Assembly (NCBI RefSeq): GCF_019279795.1
Contig: NC_056744.1
Coordinates: forward strand, 900,083,904 to 900,147,903
Direction of reading: 5' to 3'
Source: Protopterus annectens
Lineage: Eukaryota > Chordata > Ceratodontiformes > Protopteridae
Length of the DNA stretch: 64,000 nucleotides
The translations under genes were made by a program, and so were the position numbers. This document shows, piece after piece, positions 34,589-45,960 of the stretch. Each line of letters begins with the position of its first letter. Position 1 is the first letter of the stretch. Under the pieces are notes generated by a model. The model was not told where the DNA came from. It searched no databases and saw only the letters and a list, made by a program, of their open reading frames with translations.

Positions 34589-34772
34589 TAATTAGCAGGG
34601 GTGCAGGGGATGCTTTCCCCCAGTAAAAAAAAAAAAATGAAAATGTTATTATTATTTTTAAGTTTTGCACTCAACAAGGCTGTTTCTTAGTGCATGCATA
34701 CTTGCATGTCAACATCAGAGTTTGACATTTTTACATCGATATTTTGTATATCGATGTTGGGTGTATTTGATC

Positions 34773-34974
<202 letters not shown>

Positions 34975-34979
34975 TAAGT

Positions 34980-35520
34980 TAGTAGACTCCATCTTTAGGA
35001 TATGCTGTAGACAACACTAAGTGGACTGTGCTACTAAGAGGCAGGCTTATTTTGAAACACTGAAACCTGACAAAATCATGTTATTCATCACAATTCCAAA
35101 CTCTTGCCTCCCATGCCTAATGTCCACAGATGCCAGGGAGTATTGAACAAATGAATTACAGAGGTTGTGCTTAACAATTGTGAGAAGAATTGAGGGAGGA
35201 AAAACAACTTGGGAAATGTCTCACTTCCATTATACACTTTCATCACATATTACCCCCTTCTTTCTTCATGGACTTCCAGTCATCTCAAACACTTTTACAA
35301 TGATTATTCATATTTCTTTATACCTTCTGATAGCAACTATTTCAGAATCATTCATGTGATTGTATTCAGTAGCAGCCAGTCATAAACCCAGACAAGCAAG
35401 AGTAGCACAAGAAAACATAGTACCTCTCTATCATTCTTCAGCTAAAACCTGGCCTTTTTATTTTCTGAGAGAGTAACTAGAATGACACACTAAAGCAAAT
35501 GAATCACACACTGACACAAA
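34980..35520. other. Unassigned sequence
   Basis: No motif is recognised. Part may be decayed upstream coding sequence of the LINE fragment that follows. Confidence 0.3.
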
Positions 35521-35529
35521 TGTTCTCTA

Positions 35530-36432
35530 GGAGGAGCTGACACAGACAAACAACTGGTGTCAGAGTCATGGACTAAAACTAAATGCCAAGAAATGCATAG
35601 CAGTATCTTTTGAGAAGACATCCATCCCTGGTAACTATCATATTGAAAACACCCCTTAGAGTTGATCCAGTAGTCAGGTGCTTAGGAACACACATAGATA
35701 GTAATCTAGCCTTTGATTATCACGTGCCTACAGTGGTGAGAAAATCATTCTGTGTTGCGCAACTTATAAACAAAGGTATGGCATCGAAGTCCAAGGAATT
35801 CATTGTTCCACTGCATTCGGCACTCATCAGACCTATCATTGAGTACAATGCCTCCTTTGGTATGTACCTAACCAAGCATATACAACAACTGGAACATCCA
35901 CAGAGGTTCTTCACAAAAAGAATACAGGACATAAGTAATATGTCCTATGTAGGCCGCCTCAAGGCCCTATCCCTATATTCTGTCTCCTACAGGCTTTTGA
36001 TGGGAGATCTATGCCCGGCATACAGGGCATTGTCAGACCTCACTCTGATGGACCTCTTGCATATTCACAAAAGAAACAGTACCAGAATTACCTGTTCTAA
36101 ACACTTAAACCTTGCCTATGATATAAATAAGATCTGCTGGAGAGATAGATTTGTATCCCAGAGACTACCCTGTCTATGGAACAGGCTCACCATCCATGTG
36201 AAGCAGAGTTCCCCCCTAATCCAATTCAAGTGCAACTTGGACAATTGGATGGGAAACTGGAAATTCATCCCTGGTTTGGCACCTATGTCTCTGATGCAAA
36301 CAGGTAACTTGTAAATGGTTCATCTCCCAGGCCCATGCTTTCACTTATCAAGGGTATCAAAACTTGTCAGAGATTTGGGATGCATGGCTAGGCTTAAAAA
36401 GGCCCTTGTTGGTCATTAGCCTAGTAAACACC
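35530..36432 (+). mobile_element. CR1/L2-like LINE fragment: ORF2 C-terminus and 3' UTR
   Basis: Coding sequence enters near 35535 (WCQSHGLKLNAKKCIAVSFE) and, after one frameshift near 35640, continues as VDPVVRCLGTHIDSNLAFDY, LIRPIIEYNASFGMYLTKHI, QQLEHPQRFFTKRI, VGRLKALSLYSVSYRLLMGD to a stop at 36314. This is the thumb and C-terminal region after the RT catalytic box (L.LN..K....F; YLG..ID; I.PI.EY...W; E..Q.R.T). The 3' UTR ends with CTATGAACCTATG near 36432 and is the reference for the SINE tails in this window. The copy is 5'-truncated before the RT core. Confidence 0.85.
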
Positions 36433-36714
36433 TATGAACCTATGGATGATCTTACCAGTTTTGGGTTGAAAGCACTGTGTAGCTCTCAGTAACAGTGACT
36501 ATGTGCAGTGTGCAGCTCTAATACAAAAGGTGTGAAGCTGCAGTTTCTAATAATATTGGATTAGCAACTAGTGTGATACATAATGGAAAATGTCCATCTC
36601 CATAGTAACTACTACAGAAACAAGACAACCAATAGAAAAGTGCATTTCACTTTGCTGTAGTATCTCTCAGGCAGATCTCTTAACCACATTAGGTCCCAGA
36701 GTAGAAGGGATTGG

Positions 36715-36758
36715 GGACATTGGGCCAAATAGGTCCAATTGGCTTAAGGCCGACCCTG
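36715..36758 (-). repeat. hAT-like right terminus
   Basis: Inverted partner of the CAGGGTCGGCC terminus at 32080; see that entry. The two ends correspond over about 30 bases allowing small gaps. Confidence 0.5.
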
Positions 36759-36769
36759 CATGTGACTGA

Positions 36770-38275
36770 ACTAGATGCCATATTACCAATGTCTTCATGC
36801 AGAGGAGTTGCTGTAGAATGAGTGGGGAAGAAAAAGCATTGCATGAAAACTCTATTTTTGCTTTAATAAAACACATTTTAGTTTAAGCAAACGCTTTTGT
36901 AGTTTTTCTTTGATTTGCTTTCTTATAACTTTCTGAATTGTGAATTAGCATGGCTTGCATTTTTTGTCTCCAGTGGTAAAATGGTAACTGACTTGAAAGT
37001 TTTATTACTGTTGTCTAATACCTGCTTCATATTTTAACTTTAACCTTAGCACATCAATATCAATGATCTTCTTTGGGTATAAATTTGACTTCTACATTAC
37101 AACTTCCATTCTAGTTCAAACTGGGATGTAAATGTAACAGATATGTTCTGTTTCTTTTTTTTATTTGCTGTTGCTTTAGAATCACAAACACAGGCCTTAG
37201 TATGGACACTCAAAAGGTCAGCACTTGTAAATTAAACTCACAGTTAACTGTTTGTTCAGATATTTGGTGTTGTTTCTTGCAGACTCTACTTGGAAATATG
37301 GAGTATCTTACAAAATTAAGAAAATCAAGTTATACCACAACATGAGAGAGCCATCTTTTATTTTGTACCATTATCTCCATTCAAAATGAAATTGTTAAAT
37401 AAAGCTGGATTAATCAGACCTTCTAAAAGATCCTTTTGACTTTAATTATTATGATACTCATGGACAGATCACAACTTTTTTACTATGATAGAGAACATTA
37501 CAATCCTTCCCATCACTTTGTAGGAAAAAGGAGTAATTGACTTACAGATGTATAGGGAGTCTTAATTATTAAGTCTTTAGGTATATGACACATTACATAA
37601 AATGGTACTAATCCATCAGGCATACATCAAGAAACTAGTAAACAAATTTAGCTATAAATGAGATTCATTATGGATGTGTGAGGTGTACTCTGTTAGCAAA
37701 GTGGCTGCAACTGTTGGGTAGGTGTGTGTGTGTGTGGGGGGGGGCTGACTTATCTGTTGATGAAAATAAATTGCATTATTGTCATCTTTTCATTGTAAAT
37801 AGTATTTAGTCTAACTTTATAGGACTAGTGTGCATTTGTGGAAAATAAGCTAGAATACTTTACTGTGGCCAGCATGTTTTTTTTTGTGAAACAAACTTGA
37901 AATGCATGACTGTGACACATTATTTTTATCACAATCAAATGTTCAAGTGTAAGTAGTTAACAAAGTGTCATTCCTGTCTAGGGATAAAGATCCATCTGTG
38001 GATGCTACATAAAAGCCATTATTTTCTGTTGTCATATGCTTATTTTAAACAGTCATTAATTTGGAACTGCAAAATGAGTACAAAGGTATGTGAGGTAACT
38101 TGGTATACTTAACTGTTTACTTTGTGTTTGTGTGAAACTTGAAATATGTTACTGTGGCGAGGGCCAATGGTTTGAGGAGTGCCTGATGTCTAAAGAGGAG
38201 CCGTATACACAATGAAGCTCTTTTAATTTGCATATAAAATGATTTCAGGACCTTTTAGGAGAGTATATCTAGGAA
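36770..38275. other. Unassigned sequence with a short GT/G run
   Basis: No coding motif is recognised. A (GT)n-poly-G run lies at 37722-37744. Confidence 0.3.
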
Positions 38276-38280
38276 ATTTG

Positions 38281-38425
38281 GGAAGATAGAGCATTGTATA
38301 ATGGTTAAGGCATTTACTTCACAATCACAAGGTACAGGGTTGGATTCTCACCTTTGAAAGGAGAATTGGTCAGGCTCAAAATGGCCCAACAGGGCTGCTA
38401 GCCTAGTACTTACCAATGAACCTAT
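38281..38425 (+). mobile_element. tRNA-derived SINE with CR1/L2-type tail
   Basis: GTATAATGGTTAAGGCA (A box), a CTTCACAATCACAAGG anticodon-like arm and GGGTTGGATTCTCACC (B box) form a tRNA-like head. The tail GTCAGGCTCAAAATGGCCCA, then TGCTAGCCTAGTACTTACC, matches the LINE terminus at 36375-36432. The head differs from the tRNA-Asp head at 33868, so at least two SINE head types share this tail. Confidence 0.65.
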
Positions 38426-38639
38426 ATATACATCTGTCTATGAGAACACCACACATGGTCAAATGGCATTCTTATCAAATGTATTCTGTGATGGCTAAAC
38501 TAATTGAAGAGAACATATTTTGAAAAGAATGATCAGGAGACTAATGCTTTTCTGAGATTGTAGAATGCTGAAGATTGGGGAATCTTTCCCTTATCATCAT
38601 AAACTGATCGATCTTGAAGTTGATATATTTCATTTAGCT

Positions 38640-39770
38640 TGGTTTGGGAGAAGGAACACAGTACTGCTTAAAACATTTATTTTGATTTTTTGATGGTTTT
38701 CAGTGGGTTTGCCCTTTGGCATGGTAAGTATTACAGTATTACTTTGGGGAGTGCTGTGTTGAAGAATAGACAAGAAGGTAAGTTGAGATTAGAAATCAGT
38801 AACATGCTGCAGATCATCTGATGCTCAAAATATGGCTTGGTTGGTGAAACATTTCTGGTATGGCGATGAGAGCTGTGTCCCCCTGTACCAGGGAATGAGA
38901 TGTTGGCCTTGTTCATCCATAACAAAGAACAGAGTATGGTCTATATCACTCCACATTAGAACGCTGCCTTCAACCTACAGTAGTAATATTTGCACAATAT
39001 GGGGAATGGCTTTTATGTGGCATCCTTTATGATAGAGGACTATCAACAGTTTAAAATTAGCATGATTTTGGTAAATTATATAGTTAAGGATTTGATGAGG
39101 TGAAGTCACAGCACTGGAGGGAGTGTGCCACCACACCATTAGGATTAGGTGGAATTCTTCCCTGGTATGATGTTTTTCATTAGGATAATGAGTAACATAG
39201 GTCGTATGCTCCCTGGTCTACACTGATGAAGCACTCTCCTCAGTTCTTACAAGCTTAGATAAAACTGGCAGATGTCCAGATTAATAAGTGGCAGAGATAA
39301 TTGGCATATGATCCATGTTACTAGATGATTAACAGGCTGTTAAATAAATAGCTAGGTTAGGGCAGCAGTCTGCCTGAAATGCCTCATACCATCATTACAT
39401 ATCGGTGCTTCACTGCTACTATGATGAAGATGATATGAAGTTGGATATACCCCAAGCAGACTCCAAAGAATCTTTCCTCAGGTGGATTTCAAATGTGGGA
39501 GGTGTGATGGGGGAGGTAATTGGGAACATATTTTTTGAGAGTGTAATGAGCTGGCAGACTTTTAAAATTCCCTGCAGACTACTCTGTCAGAAATACTGGG
39601 TAAGCAAATTGTTGTAACTAAGGAAATTTTTTCAGCTATGATACAGAATTGGAATTGCCTAGACATAATAAGGCCTTACTGACCTTAATTCTTGTGGCTA
39701 CCAAAAAAGCAATTTCTAGAAAATGGAAGTCAAAGTCTAAACCAACTGTAGTAGAAGTAGTTGTGATGCA
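38640..39770 (+). pseudogene. L1-type ORF2 C-terminal remnant
   Basis: The best marker is LLTLILVATKKAISRKWKSK, SKPTVVE near 39665-39750. It parallels the L1 ORF2 tail (L..A+..IA+.WKS...PT..EW). Upstream (39405-39617) reads FESVMSWQTFKIPCRLLCQK, loosely like the cysteine-region C-terminus. Stops are frequent. An AATAAAG and poly(A) end at about 41340 may be its 3' end, with 1.27 kb of other sequence between. Confidence 0.4.
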
Positions 39771-39774
39771 TGTG

Positions 39775-41040
39775 CACTGGCCCAGTAATCAAGGAGCCTC
39801 AATCCTCACCACTAGCACCAGTGAGGGGCGTCCACATTGGGAGGATAACAAGTACACATACAATAAAGTACAATTTCCCTTAAGAGCAAATAGAGATCAC
39901 AGTCCGTCTGGGGCTGGTTTCTCCCTTTCTCTCCTGATTCCCAATAAGACTACCCACTGGCACAGCTATAGGGTTCAGATCTCAGACAAGTAGTCAAGCC
40001 AAAACCTCAAGTACCCTCTCTCCCCAACCAGTGCTTCATGTCCCTGCCCAAGTAGATGACACACACACACTTTGAGATTTGATTTATATACAAACACAGA
40101 CACTCCTGGAGAAGGCTGGCACAGGTCCACTGGCTATGCCCCTTCTGCCCAGGCTATAAGGTAGTAATCACTGCCACCAACTACTCTTATCAGCTACTCT
40201 AAAGGCCTTTACCAAAGGGTGTCCAGTTCTACTGTGCAATGTTATTATCCAATTAGTAAGTGTGATGAACAGCAAGGCTATGTAGTATCACCAAATACAT
40301 GAAAGTACTCTAAGAGCTTAAATTATCTCTACACAAAACAGCCACAGTTAAAAGGTTTAGCTATATTTAATAATAAATAATAAAAACACAAGACAATACT
40401 CAACATAATGACATTAGAGAGTTCAGAAATCACAGGAATTACTTTAAAACAACATTATAGGATACTCTCACATGAATACAGAAAACAGCTAGACTAATCT
40501 TACTATTTCTATCTATCTCTAAAAGAAACCACTGTTCTAAATATCTTACTTACAGAGCAAAGCAAGTGCTGGTGAGCTGATGTGTTCAGGTTCAGACACA
40601 AATACAAAATGCTATCTCTTTCTCTCTGAGATAATCTTAAATTGATAATGCACATTACTGCCGAGTCATTTCAGATTACATCATTCTTGTTACTTCTGCT
40701 TAAGTTTACCAGGCTCACAGAACTTAAAACTTTAACATTTCTTTTTGATCTGCACCTGCCAGGAAGCCATAGTAATAAAAGACACTTTACATCTGAAACC
40801 TAGTAATTATCTCCGTCTTAGGACAATAGAAAGAATTTCTAGCTGCAGACATCCTGTCTCCTAGCTTAAGATCACACACAGTCATAAAATTCTTTACTTA
40901 TCCACTTTCTTCCAGCAGGGTGCACCGTGATTACATTTTTGAAGTTCAGCACATCACACAGTTTTCTTACATTTGTCAAACAAGCCTGTGGATCATAGTA
41001 ATATTTACAATGACAAAGAATTGTTTACAAACTTCTATCT
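39775..41040. other. Unassigned insert, possibly interrupting an L1 tail
   Basis: GC content and codon context change at about 39770, and no known family is recognised. The segment has no long frame. No terminal repeats or target duplication could be fixed by eye, so its class stays open. Confidence 0.3.
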
Positions 41041-41350
41041 AGCTAGGCTGGCAGGCTTCATAAAATAACTAGATGTGGGATCTTTAGAAAAGGGTTGTAA
41101 TAAATTACATAGAAAAAATGGGAATTGTGGGAACAGTACATGTGGATTAATGTTTTGGAGGAGGAATGAAGTTTAAAGGAAGGCAGGAATTGAATGAGCT
41201 TTGTAATGTTTGATTGACAATGGTAGATTATGTGATGTATAACATTTGCAACTGAAAACATGTCAATATGGTTTGTTTTCATTTATATAAATGTATGATT
41301 GACTTTGTCATAACTGATAATTTAATAAAGATTTTTCTTGTTTAAAAAAA
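41041..41350 (+). repeat. Probable L1-type 3' UTR with poly(A)
   Basis: The AT-rich sequence ends TTTAATAAAGATTTTTCTTG, then TTTAAAAAAAA, a polyadenylation signal and short A-run typical of L1/Tx1 3' ends. The link to the coding remnant at 38.6-39.8 kb is inferred. Confidence 0.4.
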
Positions 41351-41760
41351 AGTTGGACCGGAGTAAAGACCTATTATTTTTCAGTTGTAGATAGTTATAA
41401 AACACTGTATAATGCAATACTTTTTATGATATTGAAATCAGTGCTGTTAAGAAAATTGATTTTATACCTTCCAAATAAAGGATCTGGTCAAAAGACAAGA
41501 CACTGTAGATGTGTATTAGTGGGGATGGAGGTCTTAGGACAAGTAAAGACTAATATTAAAAATAATTTAGTACTAGGATGATTTCACTGTTAAATCTTTA
41601 AGTAATCTCCCACCCTCATATCTTGACATTAGCAAGGGACTTTTTGTGTACTGTTGTTGGTGGTGCTACATGCATGAATTAACAAAGCGATGATGAAATT
41701 ATTTCATTATGGGTATAACATCAGAGCACTACAGTTGATCCAGAGAAAATGGCTACATAA

Positions 41761-41913
41761 AGCACTCCAGTAGTTCACGTCTATGACACCTTTCATACTT
41801 CAAAGCCACAGAAAGCAATCTGGCAGTACATGGCTATGACACCTTTCATAGTTCAAAGCCACAGAAAGCACTGCAGCAGTGCATGTCTATTATGCCTTTT
41901 ATACGTTCCAACC
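41761..41913. repeat. Three-copy tandem repeat, 53-bp period
   Basis: Units start at 41761, 41814 and 41867 (AGCACTCCAG / AGCAATCTGG / AGCACTGCAG) and share CTATGACACCTTTCATA and CAAAGCCACAG. The third unit is the most diverged and runs into the CR1-like fragment. Confidence 0.85.
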
Positions 41914-41934
41914 ACCCACTGAGCACAAAAGAGC

Positions 41935-42168
41935 TAAAGGCATAAGCACAAATGAAAAGCACACCTCAAGGCTGGTCAAACAATATAACATGCTTGAGCT
42001 GCTCCATGTCCAGCTAACCATGGGAAAAATCCATTACCATATTTTTACTAGCTACAGCTCCCCCACCACAAATCAGGAAACCCACACATTATACCTGAAG
42101 TTACTAGAATTACTCACATCACAAAAATCTTCCACAAGGAAACCTACAGTAATAGTTTTTGCACTATG
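41935..42168 (+). pseudogene. CR1/L2-like LINE endonuclease fragment
   Basis: HTSRLVKQYNMLELLHVQLT, then MGKIHYHIFTSYSSPTTNQE, aligns with ISRLVAQHDTSEIIHVQLKS, GKSAMQIVTCYRSPFMTQD of the better-preserved CR1-type element at 63.3 kb. This is the middle of the APE endonuclease domain. Its 3' end is cut by the start of a PLE fragment at about 42165. Confidence 0.7.
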
Positions 42169-43800
42169 AAAGCTGCCATCCACATACACAGAAACGAGCT
42201 GTCCTAAAGGGACAATTTGTGAGGGCAGCTAGAATGGTCACTAAATGGGATGACTTCATATCTGAATGTGAACTTCTAAAAACCATGTTTTTACACAGAG
42301 GTTACCCAATTTCTTTGGTGGATGATGTTATACAGGAGGTTCGCACCAAGAGAAGTATCGGTCACTTTAAACCCTTGTTAACAAATGAAACCATTGTGCA
42401 AGAAACAAACCCTAATATTTTTATTCCAAGCAATAATGATAATGAACATTCAACAATACCTAAAGCAGAGAACAATCTGGTTACTTCTACTAATAATAAT
42501 AATACTATTAATCGGAATTTTAAATGTAGTTTTGTTACCACCTTTAATTCCGATAGCTCTGCTATTAGATCTATTTTAGAGAAAAATTGTTTTTTTTGTT
42601 GAATGATTCTTTGCTCAGGAATATATTAGATATACATCCCCCTATTGTATACAAAAAAGGTTACAACCTCAAGAAATGTTTTGAGACTACTTTTAATAAC
42701 AATCGTCAAGGCTACATGTATAAATGTGGTCAATGTAAATTTTGTAACCTTATTTTAGAAACCTGTGAGGTTCTTGTAAATGGGCAATATATAAAGATCA
42801 TGGGTAGATTTTGTTGTTTTTCGAAAAAGGTTGTTTATTGTGCTATGTGCACCCATTGTGTGTCATTTTATGTGGGGAAAACAGAAAGGAAACTGAAAGA
42901 AAGGATGGGTGAACATATTAGATCTATTAGAGACAAAGTTGAAAATAATGCTTTAGCAAAACACATTTGCTTAAACCCCACACATCAGTTCAAATTCATT
43001 GTTTTAGATATTTCAAAAAACAATGATGGGGGGAGCATGGCCAGCCCATTTAGAAAAAAAATGGAATTGGGGTGGCAAATTCACCTGTGCACACATTTTT
43101 GGCCAGGCCTGAATGAGTCTCTTTCCCTTAACAGCATATTAAAATTCAAATCTTTGGAGAGATAATTTATTCTATTTATTTTTCCATCATCAGTATTCAT
43201 AATGGCTATTATACTTTGTTATATTTACTATTATATTTTCTATTGTTATTAGTATTATACTTTTATTATTCATCATACTTGTATTTCATACATAAAACAT
43301 ATTCATTTAAACACCACCAAACTATGCGTGCGTTCAGCATATTGTGGTCATAAGTTTTTATTATTTTATTTTACATTTATAACTATTTATGTAGGTATTA
43401 CACATACTCTCAGTATTTGGGTTGTTTATTATATTCTTAAGGTTTTACAATGTTTTTTGAACCCAATTATTTGAGGTATATTCAGCTTATTTATATGACT
43501 ACACCTTTTAGATATGCTTCTGTCTTGTGTGTTTAAGGTGGGGGGTGAATTTACTGTCAATTTGCTGACATCATGTTTTTTGCGAAATGAACCAATAGTA
43601 TTAAAAGGAGTGAATTTCAAATAGTTTTAACAGAAGGAAGTGATGTTTCTTATTGTCAGAAGAAGTGTGTCAGTATGACAAACGAAAGCGCTTACCTGGA
43701 TTATTGCTTTTTATTTATTGTACTTTGGATTATTTTAATTAAAAGGTTTTCTTTTGCTGCCAGACCAGATTCTACTTTTTCATTTTACATTAACAGAATA
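42165..43800 (+). mobile_element. 5'-truncated Penelope-like element
   Basis: Coding sequence begins in the post-RT region (KRAVLKGQFVRAARMVTKWD, then FLHRGYPISLVDDVIQEV), followed by the CxxC linker (YKCGQCKFCNLILET) and the GIY-YIG nuclease (VVYCAMCTHCVSFYVGKTER, KLKERMGEHI). It ends near 43162 with PGLNESLSLNSILKFKSLER. A 3' tail with a hammerhead-like motif extends to about 43800. The reverse-transcriptase domain is absent. It is a different subfamily from the copy at 14-18 kb, with an Asn/Thr-rich insert before the linker, and has about one coding break. Confidence 0.85.
43645..43702 (+). ncRNA. Hammerhead-like motif in PLE tail
   Basis: A CAGAAGA box is followed by GTGTGTCA-GTA-TGACAAAC, which folds as an 8-bp stem II with one G/A mismatch, then GAAA and GCGCTTA. 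Stem II pairing is the strongest in the window; the first box differs from CTGATGA at two positions. The position, about 490 bases after the coding end, matches the other PLE copies. Confidence 0.5.
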
Positions 43801-43912
43801 AGCTTGAGAGACGGCTATAGCTGATGACATCAGCAGAGTCTTTTGACAGGAAGATGGTAATAGCAGTGTCCAACATGCTGGTATAAAATGCTCTCTCTAA
43901 TGTCAAGCAAGT

Positions 43913-43913
<1 letters not shown>

Positions 43914-43996
<83 letters not shown>
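43914..43996. repeat. (CA)n microsatellite
   Basis: About 41 uninterrupted CA units. Confidence 0.98.
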
Positions 43997-43997
<1 letters not shown>

Positions 43998-44480
43998 AGT
44001 TGGTTGCAGTGATATTAGAACCCCTACCTATCTAAGTATGGGGACTAGAGAGCCCAGTACTTTATGCAAGTCCCATGGCACAAGTCTGACTTTCACAAGA
44101 CTGCAGGCCAATTTATAGTGGGTGACATCAGCAGTGGATGCTGGAGAGAAGATATTGGGAGACCTGCACAAAAATGGATGTTTTGGCATGTGCAACTGTC
44201 AAAATATTGGTGCTGTATGGGTTTGGAGTAGTAACTGCAGGATACTCAGTTATGGTCTTCTGACTAGACAGAGAAACACCAGTTGACTACCTAAGTACAG
44301 GAACTAGAGAACGCAGTACTTTATACAAGCACCACAGCACAGGTCTCACTTTTACAAGAGTGCAGGCCAATTTATACTGGATGACATCAGCAGTGGATGT
44401 TGGAGAGAATATGTTGCAAGGTCTGCATGAAATGGATAGTTAGCCATGTCCAACTGTCAAGATATTAAAGTTCTGCATGT
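43997..44480. repeat. Diverged tandem duplication, about 259-bp period
   Basis: The block from CTATCTAAGTATGGGGACTA (44028) through TGCAGGCCAATTTATA (44102) and GACATCAGCAGTGGATG recurs from 44287 (CTACCTAAGTACAGGAACTA), with the matching points shifted by about 259 bases. The copies are clearly diverged. The unit is unknown. Confidence 0.75.
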
Positions 44481-45955
44481 TACCAGATTGATGAGTGTGC
44501 AATGTGGAGTATTTGGTGTTAGGTTTCCAATGTGCAGGTATACTTCAAGAGACAACTTTACAAACTATATGCAAACAGGTGTCCACATTACTACAAGTAT
44601 TGAAAAATCTGAATGTGTATTGTCATTATAAAAATGTGCATGGTATGTAAGCCAGCATTTGTTATTTTTTTCTGTAGTGTAGTTGATATATTTGTGAAAA
44701 AGTAATGAGAGACCAAGGCTGTAGTGCATGGGGGGGGGGTCTAGCAGATGACTGCATTACAAATTATGTGTTATTTTCTTAGATAGTGCCTTCAATTTGT
44801 TTGTGTTTGCACATCTAGTTTCATGGCATAAAGATTAAATGGACAGTAAAGAAAAGTAATATATACTATGATCCACTTTGCATAGCACACGGATGAGTAG
44901 CAGATTTGCACAATGGATTCAAAGTGTCTGGGCATTTGAGATATACATTTCTACTGCTTTCTCTGTTTGTGAGCAGTTAAGCGGTAAGCAAATGCAAGCC
45001 TCATTACTAAAATTATGAGAATTCTCAGTATTGAGTGCATGAAACATATCTGCTGCTTAGCCAACTCTGTAAATGCATTGACACATTTCTTTTGGAGCCC
45101 AGATGATATAGGATTTGAACCCAGGTGTATGTAATAGTTTTAAATAAGTAGTCATAATGCAATGAAATAATTATTTAACTACATTCAGTGTGTTATTGTG
45201 TGTTACCTTAGTGCACAGTGTTTAAATGGCATTGTGCGGACATAGCCACATCAAACAAGAGCTGTTCACTATTGCTTGGCATTGGTGCAAGATGCCAAAC
45301 TCCATTCAAACATAGAGGACAAAAAGTGAAGAGCTCCATTGCTTTTTTGTTACTTATTTGTGTTGTGTGTGATTCTATTTATGACCAGATTAAAGGTGTT
45401 AAAATGGGGTAGATAGGAAAGTGGTGAAATGGGGGGGGGCAAGCAGGGGGATGACCAAAGGGAAAGCGATATAGGAACATTCAGGATGGATATAGAATGG
45501 AACCATAGCTATCCACTTCTTCAACAGTGTAATATGAAAATATGGTACAGAATATTAACTGAATTTGAACGGTCACCTCAACAAAGAGGAATGACAACAA
45601 CACAATCATGATGTACAGCCAGTTGGACCAAATCAAGAGTATCAAAAAGACACACATGTGAAGTGGAGAGCTATGAATGGGATGATATATATTTTTTGAG
45701 AGGTTCCCTTTTTTATCTTTATTTAGAGAAGAATGTTGGGTAAGTGTGTGAGTATTTGTGAATCAGGGAAGTAGGGTACAAAAGGAAGCAGATGGAAACA
45801 AACAAGACAAACAAAACAAGATACAGATACAGTGAGGGACACAAAAGGTTGGGGGACACCACAATTGGGGTTAGGGAGTGGACAACAGAAACCCATGCCT
45901 GTCAAACATGAAAACAGTGAGGGTCTAGTTCTCACCCTCAGGACTGTCATTACTA
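44480..45955. other. Unassigned sequence
   Basis: No gene family is recognised. A GATTTGAACCCAGG string near 45113 resembles an inverted B box, possibly from a lost SINE. G-runs lie at 44730 and 45431. Confidence 0.3.
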
Positions 45956-45960
45956 TCCCC

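Noticed and set aside
39775-41040. Solo LTR of a retrovirus-like element
   Set aside because: No TG...CA ends with a matching target duplication could be found, so no LTR call is made.
41761-41913. CRISPR-like array
   Set aside because: The three units adjoin directly with no unique spacers; it is an ordinary tandem repeat in a eukaryotic context.
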